64,000 nt of DNA, from NCBI RefSeq assembly GCF_014288055.1, contig NZ_JACOPK010000002.1, forward strand, positions 248,001-312,000. Direction: 5' to 3'. Under the pieces are notes generated by a model that saw only the letters and a program-made list of their open reading frames with translations, made no database searches and was not told the DNA's origin. The stretch is from Agathobaculum hominis. Lineage in GTDB: Bacteria > Bacillota > Clostridia > Oscillospirales > Butyricicoccaceae. Below are positions 50,578 through 59,020 of this stretch, in pieces (the first letter of the stretch is position 1; each line of letters opens with the position of its first letter). A program made the translations under genes and the position numbers.

Positions 50578-50631
50578 TTCAAACTCTGTTCAAAAACTGT
50601 TCACACATTGTGGCGCGGAGTGCGGTATACT
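50578..50631 (+). promoter_or_regulatory. Promoter of tandem sRNA 3, three 11-bp direct repeats
   Basis: TTCAAA (50578), TTCAAA (50589), TTCACA (50600), then 20 bp to TATACT (50626-50631). Confidence 0.75.
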
Positions 50632-50637
50632 AACATT

Positions 50638-50775
50638 GTCAGCAAGGGAAGCCGCAATCCCGATGAAGCTGACGACCTACCGATCTTTTTATTTCTCTTT
50701 TTTACCCCCTTTTTCAAATCTGTATACTGGATGAGCAGGCACCGTTTTCGCTTCCCCCGGCGAGACGGTGCTTTC
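50638..50775 (+). ncRNA. Tandem small RNA 3
   Basis: The first ~73 nt are nearly identical to sRNA 1, with a 3-nt insertion in the hairpin, including the GTCAGC/GCTGAC hairpin and pyrimidine linker. Its terminator is different: GCACCGT/ACGGTGC with CGC/GCG and loop TTCCCCC. Confidence 0.75.
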
Positions 50776-50809
50776 TCGTTGCTTTCAAAAATAAAAGGGG
50801 CGGCTCTGC

Positions 50810-50838
50810 TTGCGAAAAAGAGAGGAATAGGGTATACT
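50810..50838 (+). promoter_or_regulatory. Promoter of mrp
   Basis: TTGCGA, 17-bp spacer, TATACT. Ordinary sigma-A spacing, without the 11-bp repeats of the preceding promoters. Confidence 0.6.
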
Positions 50839-50877
50839 GATACATAGCAAGAAACGATATGTTAGGAGATGTTTTAT

Positions 50878-51696
50878 ATGGGTTGCTCGCACAACTGCGA
50901 CAGCTGTTCGTCGAACTGCGGCGGCGAGAAGAGCCTCAAGGTCGCGGCTAACAAGGCTGCGACCGTCCGCAAGGTGATCGGCGTTGTTTCCGGCAAGGGC
51001 GGCGTAGGCAAGAGCCTGCTGACTTCGATGATGGCGGTCGGCATGACGCGCAAGGGCTACACCTGCGGCGTGCTGGATGCCGACATTACCGGTCCGTCCA
51101 TCCCCAAGACCTTCGGCGTGCACGACAAGCTCGAGGGCTGCGAGGAGGGCATCATCCCGGCACGCAGCGAGGGCGGCGTGCAGATGATCTCGATCAATCT
51201 GGTTCTGCCGAACGAGGATGACCCGGTCATCTACCGCGGTCCGATTATCGCGGAGACCGTCAAGCAGTTCTGGTCGGACGTTGTATGGGAGGACGTAGAC
51301 TTCCTGTTCGTCGACATGCCTCCCGGCACGGGCGACGTACCGCTGACCGTATTCCAGTCCCTGCCGGTAGACGGCATCATCGTCGTCACCTCTCCGCAGG
51401 ATCTGGTCTCCATGATCGTCGGCAAGGCGGTCAAGATGGCCAAGATGATGAACATTCCGGTGCTCGGCATCGTCGAGAACTACAGCTATCTGGAGTGCCC
51501 GGACTGCGGCAAGCATATTTCCGTCTTTGGCGAGAGCCATGTAGACGAGGTCGCGGCGCACTACGAGCTGCCGGTTCTGGCCAAGCTGCCGATCGATCCG
51601 AAGCTTGCTGAGGCGGTCGACGCCGGCAAGATCGAGGACGCGAAGCTGCCGGACGCACTTTCCGGCGCGCTTTCGACCGTGGAGGGTCTGTTATGA
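50878..51696 (+). CDS. Mrp/NBP35-type iron-sulfur cluster carrier ATPase
   Basis: 272 aa from ATG 50878, nine bases after AGGAG. A Cys-rich N-terminus (GCSHNCDSCSSNCGG) precedes the deviant Walker A SGKGGVGKSLLTSM, then DADITGPSIPK, FVDMPPGTGDVPLT and the C-terminal CXXC (ECPDCGKHISVFG) that binds a bridging cluster. Carries Fe-S clusters to apoproteins. Overlaps the next gene by 4 nt. Confidence 0.92.
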   Translation: MGCSHNCDSCSSNCGGEKSLKVAANKAATVRKVIGVVSGKGGVGKSLLTSMMAVGMTRKGYTCGVLDADITGPSIPKTFGVHDKLEGCEEGIIPARSEGGVQMISINLVLPNEDDPVIYRGPIIAETVKQFWSDVVWEDVDFLFVDMPPGTGDVPLTVFQSLPVDGIIVVTSPQDLVSMIVGKAVKMAKMMNIPVLGIVENYSYLECPDCGKHISVFGESHVDEVAAHYELPVLAKLPIDPKLAEAVDAGKIEDAKLPDALSGALSTVEGLL

Positions 51697-52133
51697 ACAT
51701 CGGCGTAGCATTCGACGAAGGTCAGATCGCGGCCAACCTCGGCTCCTGCAAACAGGTGCTCGTCGTCACGACCGAGGGCCGTGAGCCGGTCAGCAAGCAC
51801 ATGGCGGAGGTGCGCGGCACCTCGACGACCGACCTCATCAAGCTCGCGAGCATGGAGCAGATCGATGTGCTGATCTGCGGCTCGCTCGGCCTCGCCATCC
51901 GCAACGCGCTCGAGATGATCGGCGTGCTGCTCGTGCCCGGCTGCGAAGGCCCGGCCGAGGAGGCGGTAGCGAAGTTCCTCGTGGGCGAGAAGCAGGGCGA
52001 CCCGACCCTGCTCGAGATCGGCCGCGAGGAGGACCCGGATGACCCGATGGCGTGCATGCATGACTGCGCGAAGTGCTCCGGCTGCGGCCCGAGCGAGCTG
52101 CTGAAGAGCATCCCGGCCGAAGAGGTCAAGTAA
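51693..52133 (+). CDS. NifX/NifB-associated (dinitrogenase iron-molybdenum cofactor) family protein
   Basis: 146 aa. The fold start MNIGVAFDEGQIAANLGSCKQVLVV and LICGSLGLAIRNALEMIGVLLVPGCEG match small NifX-like proteins that bind Fe-S clusters. A Cys-rich tail (ACMHDCAKCSGCG) is an addition. Coupled to mrp, a common pairing in Clostridia. No nitrogenase genes are in the window, so a general cluster role is likely. Confidence 0.85.
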   Translation: MNIGVAFDEGQIAANLGSCKQVLVVTTEGREPVSKHMAEVRGTSTTDLIKLASMEQIDVLICGSLGLAIRNALEMIGVLLVPGCEGPAEEAVAKFLVGEKQGDPTLLEIGREEDPDDPMACMHDCAKCSGCGPSELLKSIPAEEVK

Positions 52134-52165
52134 GCTGTCGGGAAATCGCAGTTTTTCGACAGTCT

Positions 52166-52197
52166 AACCGCGGCGGAGAATATCTGCCGCGGTTTTT
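52166..52197 (+). terminator. Terminator of mrp-nifX
   Basis: ACCGCGGC/GCCGCGGT stem followed by TTTTTG. Preceded at 52134-52163 by a CTGTCG/CGACAG stem like the first hairpin of family A. Confidence 0.8.
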
Positions 52198-52307
52198 GTC
52201 TGTTTTTACAATAACTGGGTGCGATGCCTGTGCAAAACAGCAATATCTTTTGTGTTCCTGTTCTGCTATACTGGAAGCAGGATAGAGAATGCAAAGGAGG
52301 GATTCCT

Positions 52308-53366
52308 ATGAGTATGTTTTTCGCAGACGCGCCCGAAATGCAGACGCTCTCTGCGCCTTTCCCGTGGCGGCGGTATTTCGCGCGGAAATTCGACTTCGCG
52401 CTGTACGGTCTCCTGTGGAGCCTTGCGGCGCAGTGGGGGCTGCGGCTCAACATCGGCGGCTTGTATGCCATGCTGAATGTGCTGAGCATCATGGTCGGCG
52501 TGGTGCTCATGGTCGTTATCGAGCCGTTCCTGCTGCATTTCTGGGGAACAACGCCCGGAAAGTGGCTGTTCGGCATGGAGATACGCACGCCGAACGGCGA
52601 AAAGCTCGCCATCCGTACCGGCTTTTACCGCACGTGGCAGGTGTTCACCGGGGGCATGGGCTGGGTTATTCCCATCTGGAGCTGGTACAGGCTGTATAAG
52701 AGCTATCAGGCGATCACGGCAGGCGAGCCGCCGTGGGACATTGACAACGGCTGCCATATCGTCATGCACGAGCGCAAGACGAAATGGTACCGCGTGCTGG
52801 CGTTCCTGTTCGCGTGGCTGCTCGTTCTTGCGGCGGAAGTCGGCATCAGCCTGTACGCCGACCTGCCGCGAAACACCGGACGGCTGACTTTTGCACAGTA
52901 TGTGGATAACTGCAATAATGTGCTGAAATACCATGAACTCGGGCGCTCGATGCTTCCGGACGGCAGTCTCGGTCAGGGCTGGGACTCCGAGGGCGGCATC
53001 ATCACGATTGACAGCGCGACGTACACGCCCGAGGTCACGGCGGAGACCGACGCGGACGGCTATGTGACGGCGGTCGAGCTGCATATCGACACGGATGATG
53101 TCGTCATCGGGACGGGCACGGACGTCAAGGAAATGCTGTACTACGGCTATGCGCTGCCGCACGAAAAGAAAACGATGCTCGCGATGACCGATGAGATGCT
53201 CCAGAACACCGAGGATTTTACGGCGACGCTCGGCTCGCTGACCATCACGCAGAAGGTCACATTCGAGAACTGCACCGTGATAGGCGAGGGCGAGAACAGG
53301 ATCTACTGGCCCGAAGAGGGAAAAACCGGCCATTATACGATGGACCTCCGCATCGCGGAAAACTGA
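52308..53366 (+). CDS. RDD-family membrane protein with extracytoplasmic C-terminal domain
   Basis: 352 aa from ATG 52308 after AAAGGAGGG. The RDD-type part (WRRYFARKFDFALYGLLW, a helix with LLHFWGTTPGKWLFGMEIRT) has two to three helices; a fourth helix (VLAFLFAWLLVLAAEVGISLY) leads to ~150 residues with beta character (EVTAETDADGYVTAVELHID). RDD proteins are often transporters or signalling membrane proteins. Exact role unknown. Confidence 0.8.
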   Translation: MSMFFADAPEMQTLSAPFPWRRYFARKFDFALYGLLWSLAAQWGLRLNIGGLYAMLNVLSIMVGVVLMVVIEPFLLHFWGTTPGKWLFGMEIRTPNGEKLAIRTGFYRTWQVFTGGMGWVIPIWSWYRLYKSYQAITAGEPPWDIDNGCHIVMHERKTKWYRVLAFLFAWLLVLAAEVGISLYADLPRNTGRLTFAQYVDNCNNVLKYHELGRSMLPDGSLGQGWDSEGGIITIDSATYTPEVTAETDADGYVTAVELHIDTDDVVIGTGTDVKEMLYYGYALPHEKKTMLAMTDEMLQNTEDFTATLGSLTITQKVTFENCTVIGEGENRIYWPEEGKTGHYTMDLRIAEN

Positions 53367-53383
53367 TAAAAACTGGAACAGAA

Positions 53384-53415
53384 GGGCTGTCCGCCGAGTG
53401 CGGACAGCTCCTTTT
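53384..53415 (+). terminator. Terminator between the RDD gene and glmU
   Basis: GCTGTCCGC-CGAGT-GCGGACAGC followed by TCCTTTT. Confidence 0.75.
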
Positions 53416-53556
53416 ATCTGCACGGACGAAAATATTCCCAACAAAACCGGAAATTTATCAAAAAATGATGATGCAATTTGCCATGTCCTGTTGTATAATA
53501 AGGTTATCATCGGAAAATCGGGTCGACAGACCCTATGGAACGAAAGGACTTCTGAA

Positions 53557-54798
53557 ATGGACAATATGACTGCCGCCCTTGTTGGCGGCCTGTTTGACGA
53601 AAGCGGCATTTCCGCTTACGCGCGTCCGGTGCTGTTCGGTACGGCAGGCGACGCGGTGCGGGATGCGCTGCCGGATGCAGTGGAAAAGTGCTATTTTGTA
53701 CATGACGACCGGGAGCCGGCGCTCGACGGCGCGGAGAGCCTTGCGCTCGACGAGACCAACCGCTTCGCCTCGCTGAAGGCGCTGCCGGAATGCGGTCATG
53801 TGCTGGTGCTCGCGGCGCCGTTCGGCCTCGCGGAGGAGGACGCGCTCTTCCATCTGGCGGAGACGCATGTCACGACCGGCTACGGCGTCAGCGTGCTCGC
53901 AGCCGAGCAGCAGGGCTTTGACGCGGAGGGTCAGCCTGTTCCGCGCGATACGCACTGCTTCGCGGCGCTGTTCACCTATGAGATGCTCATGAAGGCGCTC
54001 GAGAGCGGCGCGGCGGATCTGGACGGTCTGGTCGCGGCGGCTGTCGCGGCAGGCGCGCAGAAGGGCGTCGCCGTCACCAACAAGATCTACGCCATCAACG
54101 ACGGCGCTGCGGCCTTCATGGCGCAGGTCACGATGATGCAGCGCATCAACTTCGGACTGATCAAAAAGGGCGTGCAGATCTTCGATCCCACGAACACCTA
54201 TATCGCACCCGACGCGGACATCGCGCCCGGCGCGGTCATCCTGCCCGGCTGCCACATCCGCCCCGGCTGCAAGGTCGGCGCAGGCGCGGTCATCGGCCCG
54301 AACTCCATCCTCGAAAAGGCGGAGATCGGCGCGGGCACCACGGTCAACAGCTCGCAGGTCTATGAGTCGAAGGTCGGCGAAAAGGCAACGGTCGGCCCGT
54401 TCGCCTATATCCGCCCGCAGTGCGTGGTCGGCGACGGCTGCCGCATCGGCGACTTCGTTGAGCTGAAAAAGTCGACGATCGGCAACGGCACCAAGGTCTC
54501 GCATCTGACCTATATCGGCGACGCGACGGTCGGCGAGCGCGTTAACTTCGGCTGCGGCACGGTGGTCGTCAACTACGACGGCTATGTCAAGAACCAGACC
54601 GTCATCGGCGACGACTGCTTCATCGGCTGCAACACCAATCTGGTCTCCCCGGTCAAGCTGGGCGACCGCGTGTTCACCGCGGCCGGCACCACGGTCACCA
54701 AGGACGTACCGGACGGTGCGCTCGCGGTCGCGCGCGCGCGTCAGACCACGCTCGACGGCTGGAATGACCGCCGCCGTGCAGCGCATGAAAAGAAATAA
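53557..54798 (+). CDS. glmU: GlmU-like protein: intact acetyltransferase domain, degenerate uridylyltransferase domain
   Basis: 413 aa (normal GlmU ~455). Residues ~195-400 form the left-handed beta-helix acetyltransferase (APDADIAPGAVILPGCHIRPGC, GPFAYIRPQCVVGDGCRIGDFVELKKSTIGNGTKVSHLTYIGDATVGERVNFGCGTVVVNYDG), with the HLTYIGD catalytic His region intact. Residues 1-190 show no G-X-G-T-R-M nucleotidyl motif: the start is MDNMTAALVGGLFDESG. It could thus make GlcNAc-1-phosphate but probably not UDP-GlcNAc. glmU-prs order supports identity. SD AAAGGA. Confidence 0.85.
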   Translation: MDNMTAALVGGLFDESGISAYARPVLFGTAGDAVRDALPDAVEKCYFVHDDREPALDGAESLALDETNRFASLKALPECGHVLVLAAPFGLAEEDALFHLAETHVTTGYGVSVLAAEQQGFDAEGQPVPRDTHCFAALFTYEMLMKALESGAADLDGLVAAAVAAGAQKGVAVTNKIYAINDGAAAFMAQVTMMQRINFGLIKKGVQIFDPTNTYIAPDADIAPGAVILPGCHIRPGCKVGAGAVIGPNSILEKAEIGAGTTVNSSQVYESKVGEKATVGPFAYIRPQCVVGDGCRIGDFVELKKSTIGNGTKVSHLTYIGDATVGERVNFGCGTVVVNYDGYVKNQTVIGDDCFIGCNTNLVSPVKLGDRVFTAAGTTVTKDVPDGALAVARARQTTLDGWNDRRRAAHEKK

Positions 54799-54852
54799 CA
54801 GATACAGATAAATAAATCACCGGATAAAAAATACTATGACGGAGGCAAATCA

Positions 54853-55812
54853 ATGATTTCTCACGGAAAAAATATCAAAATTTTCTCCGGCAACTCCCAT
54901 CCTGCGCTTGCGATGCAGATCGCATCCGCTCTGGGTCTGCCGCTCGGCAAGGCAACCATCTCGACCTTCGCTGACGGCGAGATCTCGGTTTCGATCTCGG
55001 AGTCCGTTCGCGGTTCTGACGTATTCCTCGTTCAGTCCACCTGCGGCCCGGTCAACAACAACCTGATGGAGCTGCTCATCATGATCGACTCGTGCAAGCG
55101 TGCCTCGGCAGGCCGTATCACCGCGGTCATCCCGTATTTCGGCTACGCACGCCAGGACCGCAAGAGCAAGGCGCGCGACCCGATCTCCGCGAAGCTCGTA
55201 GCGAACCTCATCACCGCAGCAGGCGCAGACCGCGTGCTGACCATGGACCTGCACGCAGCGCAGATCCAGGGCTTCTTTGACATTCCGGTGGATAATATGC
55301 TCGGCTCGTCCGTGCTCATCCCGTACATCGCCGGCAAGTTCGGCGTCGGCACCGAGGACACCGTTATCGTATCTCCCGATCTGGGTTCTGTTACCCGTGC
55401 GCGCAAGTTCACCCAGAAGCTCGACATGCCGCTCGCGATCATCGACAAGCGCCGCCCGAAGGCGAACGTTTCCGAGGTCATGAACATCATCGGCAACGTC
55501 AAGGGCAAGAAGTGCATTCTGGTCGACGACCTGATCGACACCGCAGGCACCCTCGTGCATGCAGCTGAGGCGCTCGTAGAGCGCGGCGGCGCGACCGAGG
55601 TCTATGCGTGCGCAAGCCACGGCGTTCTGTCCGGCCCGGCGATCGAGCGCATCAAGGAGAGCCCGATCAAGGAGCTGACCATCCTCGACACCATTCCGCT
55701 GACGAGCGAGAAGAAGCTCGACAACATCAACGTGCTGTCCGTCGCGCCGGTATTCACCGAGGCGATCGCACGCATCTACGAGGAGACCTCGGTTTCTACC
55801 CTGTTCGACTGA
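54853..55812 (+). CDS. prs: Ribose-phosphate pyrophosphokinase
   Basis: Makes PRPP from ribose-5-phosphate and ATP; 319 aa. Conserved KIFSGNSHPALA, FADGEISV, FGYARQDRKSKARDPISAK, metal-binding DLHAAQIQGFFDIPVDN and the PRPP loop CILVDDLIDTAGTL. SD ACGGAGGC. Downstream of glmU as in most Firmicutes. Confidence 0.97.
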   Translation: MISHGKNIKIFSGNSHPALAMQIASALGLPLGKATISTFADGEISVSISESVRGSDVFLVQSTCGPVNNNLMELLIMIDSCKRASAGRITAVIPYFGYARQDRKSKARDPISAKLVANLITAAGADRVLTMDLHAAQIQGFFDIPVDNMLGSSVLIPYIAGKFGVGTEDTVIVSPDLGSVTRARKFTQKLDMPLAIIDKRRPKANVSEVMNIIGNVKGKKCILVDDLIDTAGTLVHAAEALVERGGATEVYACASHGVLSGPAIERIKESPIKELTILDTIPLTSEKKLDNINVLSVAPVFTEAIARIYEETSVSTLFD

Positions 55813-55990
55813 GCTGCCGCTTTCGATTGAAACCACGGTTTCAATCGAGGATTGACGAAAAACCGCGTCCTGCGGACACATTTTTTCGTCCCTTGTATAA
55901 TTTCCGTGATACATGCTCCCGGAAATTATGAATTTGCTTTGCAAATTCTATTTTATGCGTGCTGCGCACGAAGCGCGCGGCATGAACTTA
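55813..55990 (+). repeat. Multi-hairpin intergenic element, family A copy 7 (variant)
   Basis: Downstream of prs: TCGATTGAAACC/GGTTTCAATCGA hairpin, GACGAAAAA/TTTTTTCGTC hairpin, ATAATTTCCGTG/CCCGGAAATTAT stem with a TACATG loop, GAATTTG/CAAATTC and GCGTGC/GCACGA. Shares the terminator-like and following hairpins with the other copies. Confidence 0.65.
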
Positions 55991-56059
55991 ATCTTATGGA
56001 TGGAATAGCTGCTGCACAGTTTGCAGCAGCTATTTTTATATTTTCAGAAAGAGGTATCT

Positions 56060-56845
56060 ATGAAGATTTTAACCATCGGCGATGTCGTCGGCGAGGCCGG
56101 CCTTGACGCGCTGCACGCGCTGCTGCGCAGGATAAAGCGCGATACCGGCGCGGATTTTGTCATCGTCAACGGCGAGAACGCCGCCGGGAACGGCGTGCTG
56201 CCGCGGCAGGCAGAGGACATCTTTGATGCCGGGGCGGATGTGGTGACGCTCGGCAATCATGCCTTCGGCAAGCAGCAGATCGTTCCGTATCTCGACGAGC
56301 ACAGCGACATCCTGCGTCCGGCCAACCTCGCGCCGCAGAGCCCGGGGCAGGGCTGGGGCATTTTTGACGGCCCGCAGGGCAGCCGCCTGCTCGTCATCGA
56401 CCTGATCGGCCGCTGCGATATGAAATACGGCCCGGACAACCCGTTCCTGTGCGTCGACCGCATTTTGAAGGAAAACGAGGGCCGGTATGACGTCGCCCTC
56501 GTCGAGTTCCACGCGAACGCCACGAGCGAAAAGCTCGCGATGGGGTATTATCTGGACGGCCGCGTTTCCGCCGTCTGGGGCACGCATACCCATGTGCAGA
56601 CCGCGGACGAGCGCGTCAACCCGAAGGGGACCGGCTATATCACCGATCTCGGCATGACCGGCCCGTATCATTCCGTGCTCGGCGTGCGCATCGAGCAGTC
56701 TATCGCCATGTTCCGCGGCGATCTGACCGAGTATTTCAAGACCGCGCCGGGCGACTGCGCGGTGTCGGGCGCGGTGTTCGAGATCGAGCGCGGCGGAAAA
56801 TGCGTATCGGTCGAGCGGGTGTGGAAGGAATACAAGGTCCGCTGA
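56060..56845 (+). CDS. ymdB: YmdB-type metallophosphoesterase
   Basis: 261 aa from ATG 56060 after AAGAGG. Metallophosphoesterase motifs: ILTIGDVVGEAGL, VNGENAAGNG, TLGNHAFGK and the end WGTHTHVQTADER. YmdB homologues hydrolyse 2',3'-cAMP and influence biofilm versus motility choices. Single gene. Confidence 0.9.
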   Translation: MKILTIGDVVGEAGLDALHALLRRIKRDTGADFVIVNGENAAGNGVLPRQAEDIFDAGADVVTLGNHAFGKQQIVPYLDEHSDILRPANLAPQSPGQGWGIFDGPQGSRLLVIDLIGRCDMKYGPDNPFLCVDRILKENEGRYDVALVEFHANATSEKLAMGYYLDGRVSAVWGTHTHVQTADERVNPKGTGYITDLGMTGPYHSVLGVRIEQSIAMFRGDLTEYFKTAPGDCAVSGAVFEIERGGKCVSVERVWKEYKVR

Positions 56846-56969
56846 GGCTGTGCGCAGATGCGCATTCCCGCGGACAAGTGTCCGTGACAAGAAAGCACTC
56901 GAAATATAGAATACTTTTGTACATTCTGCAAGAAGTTGAAGTGGAACTTGCAAAATTGCGCAAAATCGG

Positions 56970-56999
56970 TTGACGAGACCGAGGGTTTTGCGGTATGCT
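56970..56999 (+). promoter_or_regulatory. Promoter of the PEPCK-like gene
   Basis: TTGACG, 18-bp spacer, TATGCT, 105 bp before the start codon. Confidence 0.6.
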
Positions 57000-57104
57000 A
57001 TATACGAACAACAATGGGCCTTAGGTACTGACCGCCAAGGCTATGGACAGCATCGGGAGCTGTTTTGGGAAGAGCGCTTCCGGTGTGTAAGGAGGAATAT
57101 ACTG

Positions 57105-58979
57105 ATGAACTCGCTGCTCAAGAAATTCACGTTCTCAGAGGAACTGACCGACGTGATCGAAAACTGCAAGGGCGTTTCCGTGCCGACCAGCAAGGCAGAG
57201 CTGTACGACATGGTATTCGGTCCCGAGCATGCTGATGTGTACGACGTTGTATTTGATGTACCCGGCAAGGGTCTGTTCAAGGAAGCGGACGTTGTCCGCT
57301 GCAAGAACGGTGCATCCGTTAACTTCACCGAGGACTACATGCGCCGCCGCGAGCCGGACTGCATGCGCATCGCGGACGACAAGCCGACCGACAAAAAGCG
57401 CTTTGCTGACGTTTACGGCTACAAGTTCGACAAGCTGCGTCAGGAGACCATGGAATGGTTCAAGACGCAGGAGCTCATTCTGATGCCGTTCAATTCCGGC
57501 GGCAACGAATACGGCTACGGCTCTATGCTCGTCTGCCCGAAGCAGTGCGCGTTCTTCGCCTTCGCGCTGGCACATCTTCAGGGTTTTGTCAACGCTGAGG
57601 AGACCGAGGGCTACAAGCCGCGCGCCATCATCTACGTTGCGCCCCCGTTCCGTCACACCCATTTCGAGGGCAAGCAGGTCGTCGTCCACAACCGTCTGGA
57701 CGATTGCCACGAAGTATTTTCCTACAACCTTTATCCGGGTCCGTCCGCGAAGAAGGGCGTTTACTCGGTTCTGCTCGACATCGGCGAGCAGGAGGGCTGG
57801 ACCACCTGCCATACCTCCGCAGGCCGTCTGATCACCCCGTATGAGAACGAGCTGGTCATCATGCACGAGGGCGCCTCGGGCGGCGGCAAGAGCGAGATGC
57901 TTCAGGACATCGCGCGCGAGCCGGACGGCGAGGTCCTCCTCTCCACCAACACGGTAACGGGCGAGAAGACCTACCTGCACATCGGCTCCACCTGTAAGAT
58001 CGAGCCGGTATGCGACGATATGGCGACCTGCTACCCGACGGTTCAGAACAAGTCGGGCAAGCTCGTGCTCGTCGACGGCGAGGACGGCTGGTTCCTCCGC
58101 ATGGACGGCGTAACCCATTACGGCTGCGACCCGGTTTACGAGCGCATCTGCACCGAGCCGAAGGAGCCGCTGTGCTTCTTCAACATGGAAGGCCATCCGG
58201 GCGCGACCCTGCTGATCTGGGAGCACACGCTGGATTCCAACGGCAAGCCGTGCTCCAATCCGCGCGCCATCGTTCCGCGCTGGGACGTTCCGAACATCGT
58301 CAAGGAGCCGGTAGAAGTAGACGTACGCTCCTTCGGCGTCCGTATGCCTCCCTCCACCCGTGACAACCCGAACTACGGCATCATGGGCATGCTGCATATC
58401 ATTCCGCCGGCACTGGCATGGCTGTGGCGTCTGATCGCGCCGCGCGGCTTCAACAACCCGTCCATCGTCACCGGCAATGAGCTCAAGAGCGAGGGCGTAG
58501 GTTCCTACTGGCCGTTCGCGACCGGCAAGCGCGTTGCACAGGCAAACCTGCTGCTGCATCAGATCGTGGACAGCCCGAACACCCGTTATGTGCTCATCCC
58601 GAACCAGCACATCGGCGTATACAAGGTCGGCTTCGCGGCTGAATGGATCTCCCGTGAGTATCTGGCCCGCCACGGCGGCGCCAAGATCCGCAGAGAGCAT
58701 CTGGAGCCGGCGCGCTGCCCGCTGCTCGGCTATGCGATGAAGGATCTGACCATCGACGGCCAGAAGATCCGCTCCAAGTACCTGCGCGTCGATACGCAGG
58801 ACCGCGTAGGCACCGACGGCTACGACGCAGGCGCGAAGATCCTGACCGATTTCTTCCGCAAGGAGCTGGCAAAGTTCGATACGCCGGAGCTCGATCCGCT
58901 CGGCAAGCAGATCATCGACTGCTTCATGAACGGCGGCAAGCTCGAGGACTTCGAGGCGATCACCCCGACCGGCCTTTAA
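57105..58979 (+). CDS. PEP carboxykinase-like P-loop protein (DUF4914-type)
   Basis: 624 aa from ATG 57105 after AAGGAGGAA. A P-loop EGASGGGKSEMLQDIA is positioned as in PEPCK kinases, with downstream FFNMEGHPGATLLIW and an IMGMLHIIPPALAWLWRLIAPRGFNNPS segment. It lacks the usual GTP-PEPCK signature FPSACGKTN. It resembles the uncharacterised DUF4914 family, by recollection. Codon use is highly biased like glgP, pnp and prs, suggesting high expression. A metabolic kinase or carboxykinase role is inference. Confidence 0.65.
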   Translation: MNSLLKKFTFSEELTDVIENCKGVSVPTSKAELYDMVFGPEHADVYDVVFDVPGKGLFKEADVVRCKNGASVNFTEDYMRRREPDCMRIADDKPTDKKRFADVYGYKFDKLRQETMEWFKTQELILMPFNSGGNEYGYGSMLVCPKQCAFFAFALAHLQGFVNAEETEGYKPRAIIYVAPPFRHTHFEGKQVVVHNRLDDCHEVFSYNLYPGPSAKKGVYSVLLDIGEQEGWTTCHTSAGRLITPYENELVIMHEGASGGGKSEMLQDIAREPDGEVLLSTNTVTGEKTYLHIGSTCKIEPVCDDMATCYPTVQNKSGKLVLVDGEDGWFLRMDGVTHYGCDPVYERICTEPKEPLCFFNMEGHPGATLLIWEHTLDSNGKPCSNPRAIVPRWDVPNIVKEPVEVDVRSFGVRMPPSTRDNPNYGIMGMLHIIPPALAWLWRLIAPRGFNNPSIVTGNELKSEGVGSYWPFATGKRVAQANLLLHQIVDSPNTRYVLIPNQHIGVYKVGFAAEWISREYLARHGGAKIRREHLEPARCPLLGYAMKDLTIDGQKIRSKYLRVDTQDRVGTDGYDAGAKILTDFFRKELAKFDTPELDPLGKQIIDCFMNGGKLEDFEAITPTGL

Positions 58980-58988
58980 TAGACATCA

Positions 58989-59020
58989 AAAAAGAGAGAC
59001 TTTTCAGTCTCTCTTTTTTT
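58989..59020 (+). terminator. Terminator of the PEPCK-like gene
   Basis: AGAGAGACT-TTTC-AGTCTCTCT followed by T7. Confidence 0.85.

Noticed and set aside
50206..50745. Poly-pyrimidine tracts as sequencing artefact
   Set aside because: They recur in the same position in all three sRNA units with different exact sequences, so they are a genuine part of the units.
50093..50800. CRISPR-like array
   Set aside because: The ~240-250-bp repeats are promoters plus transcripts with terminators, not short repeats with unique spacers.
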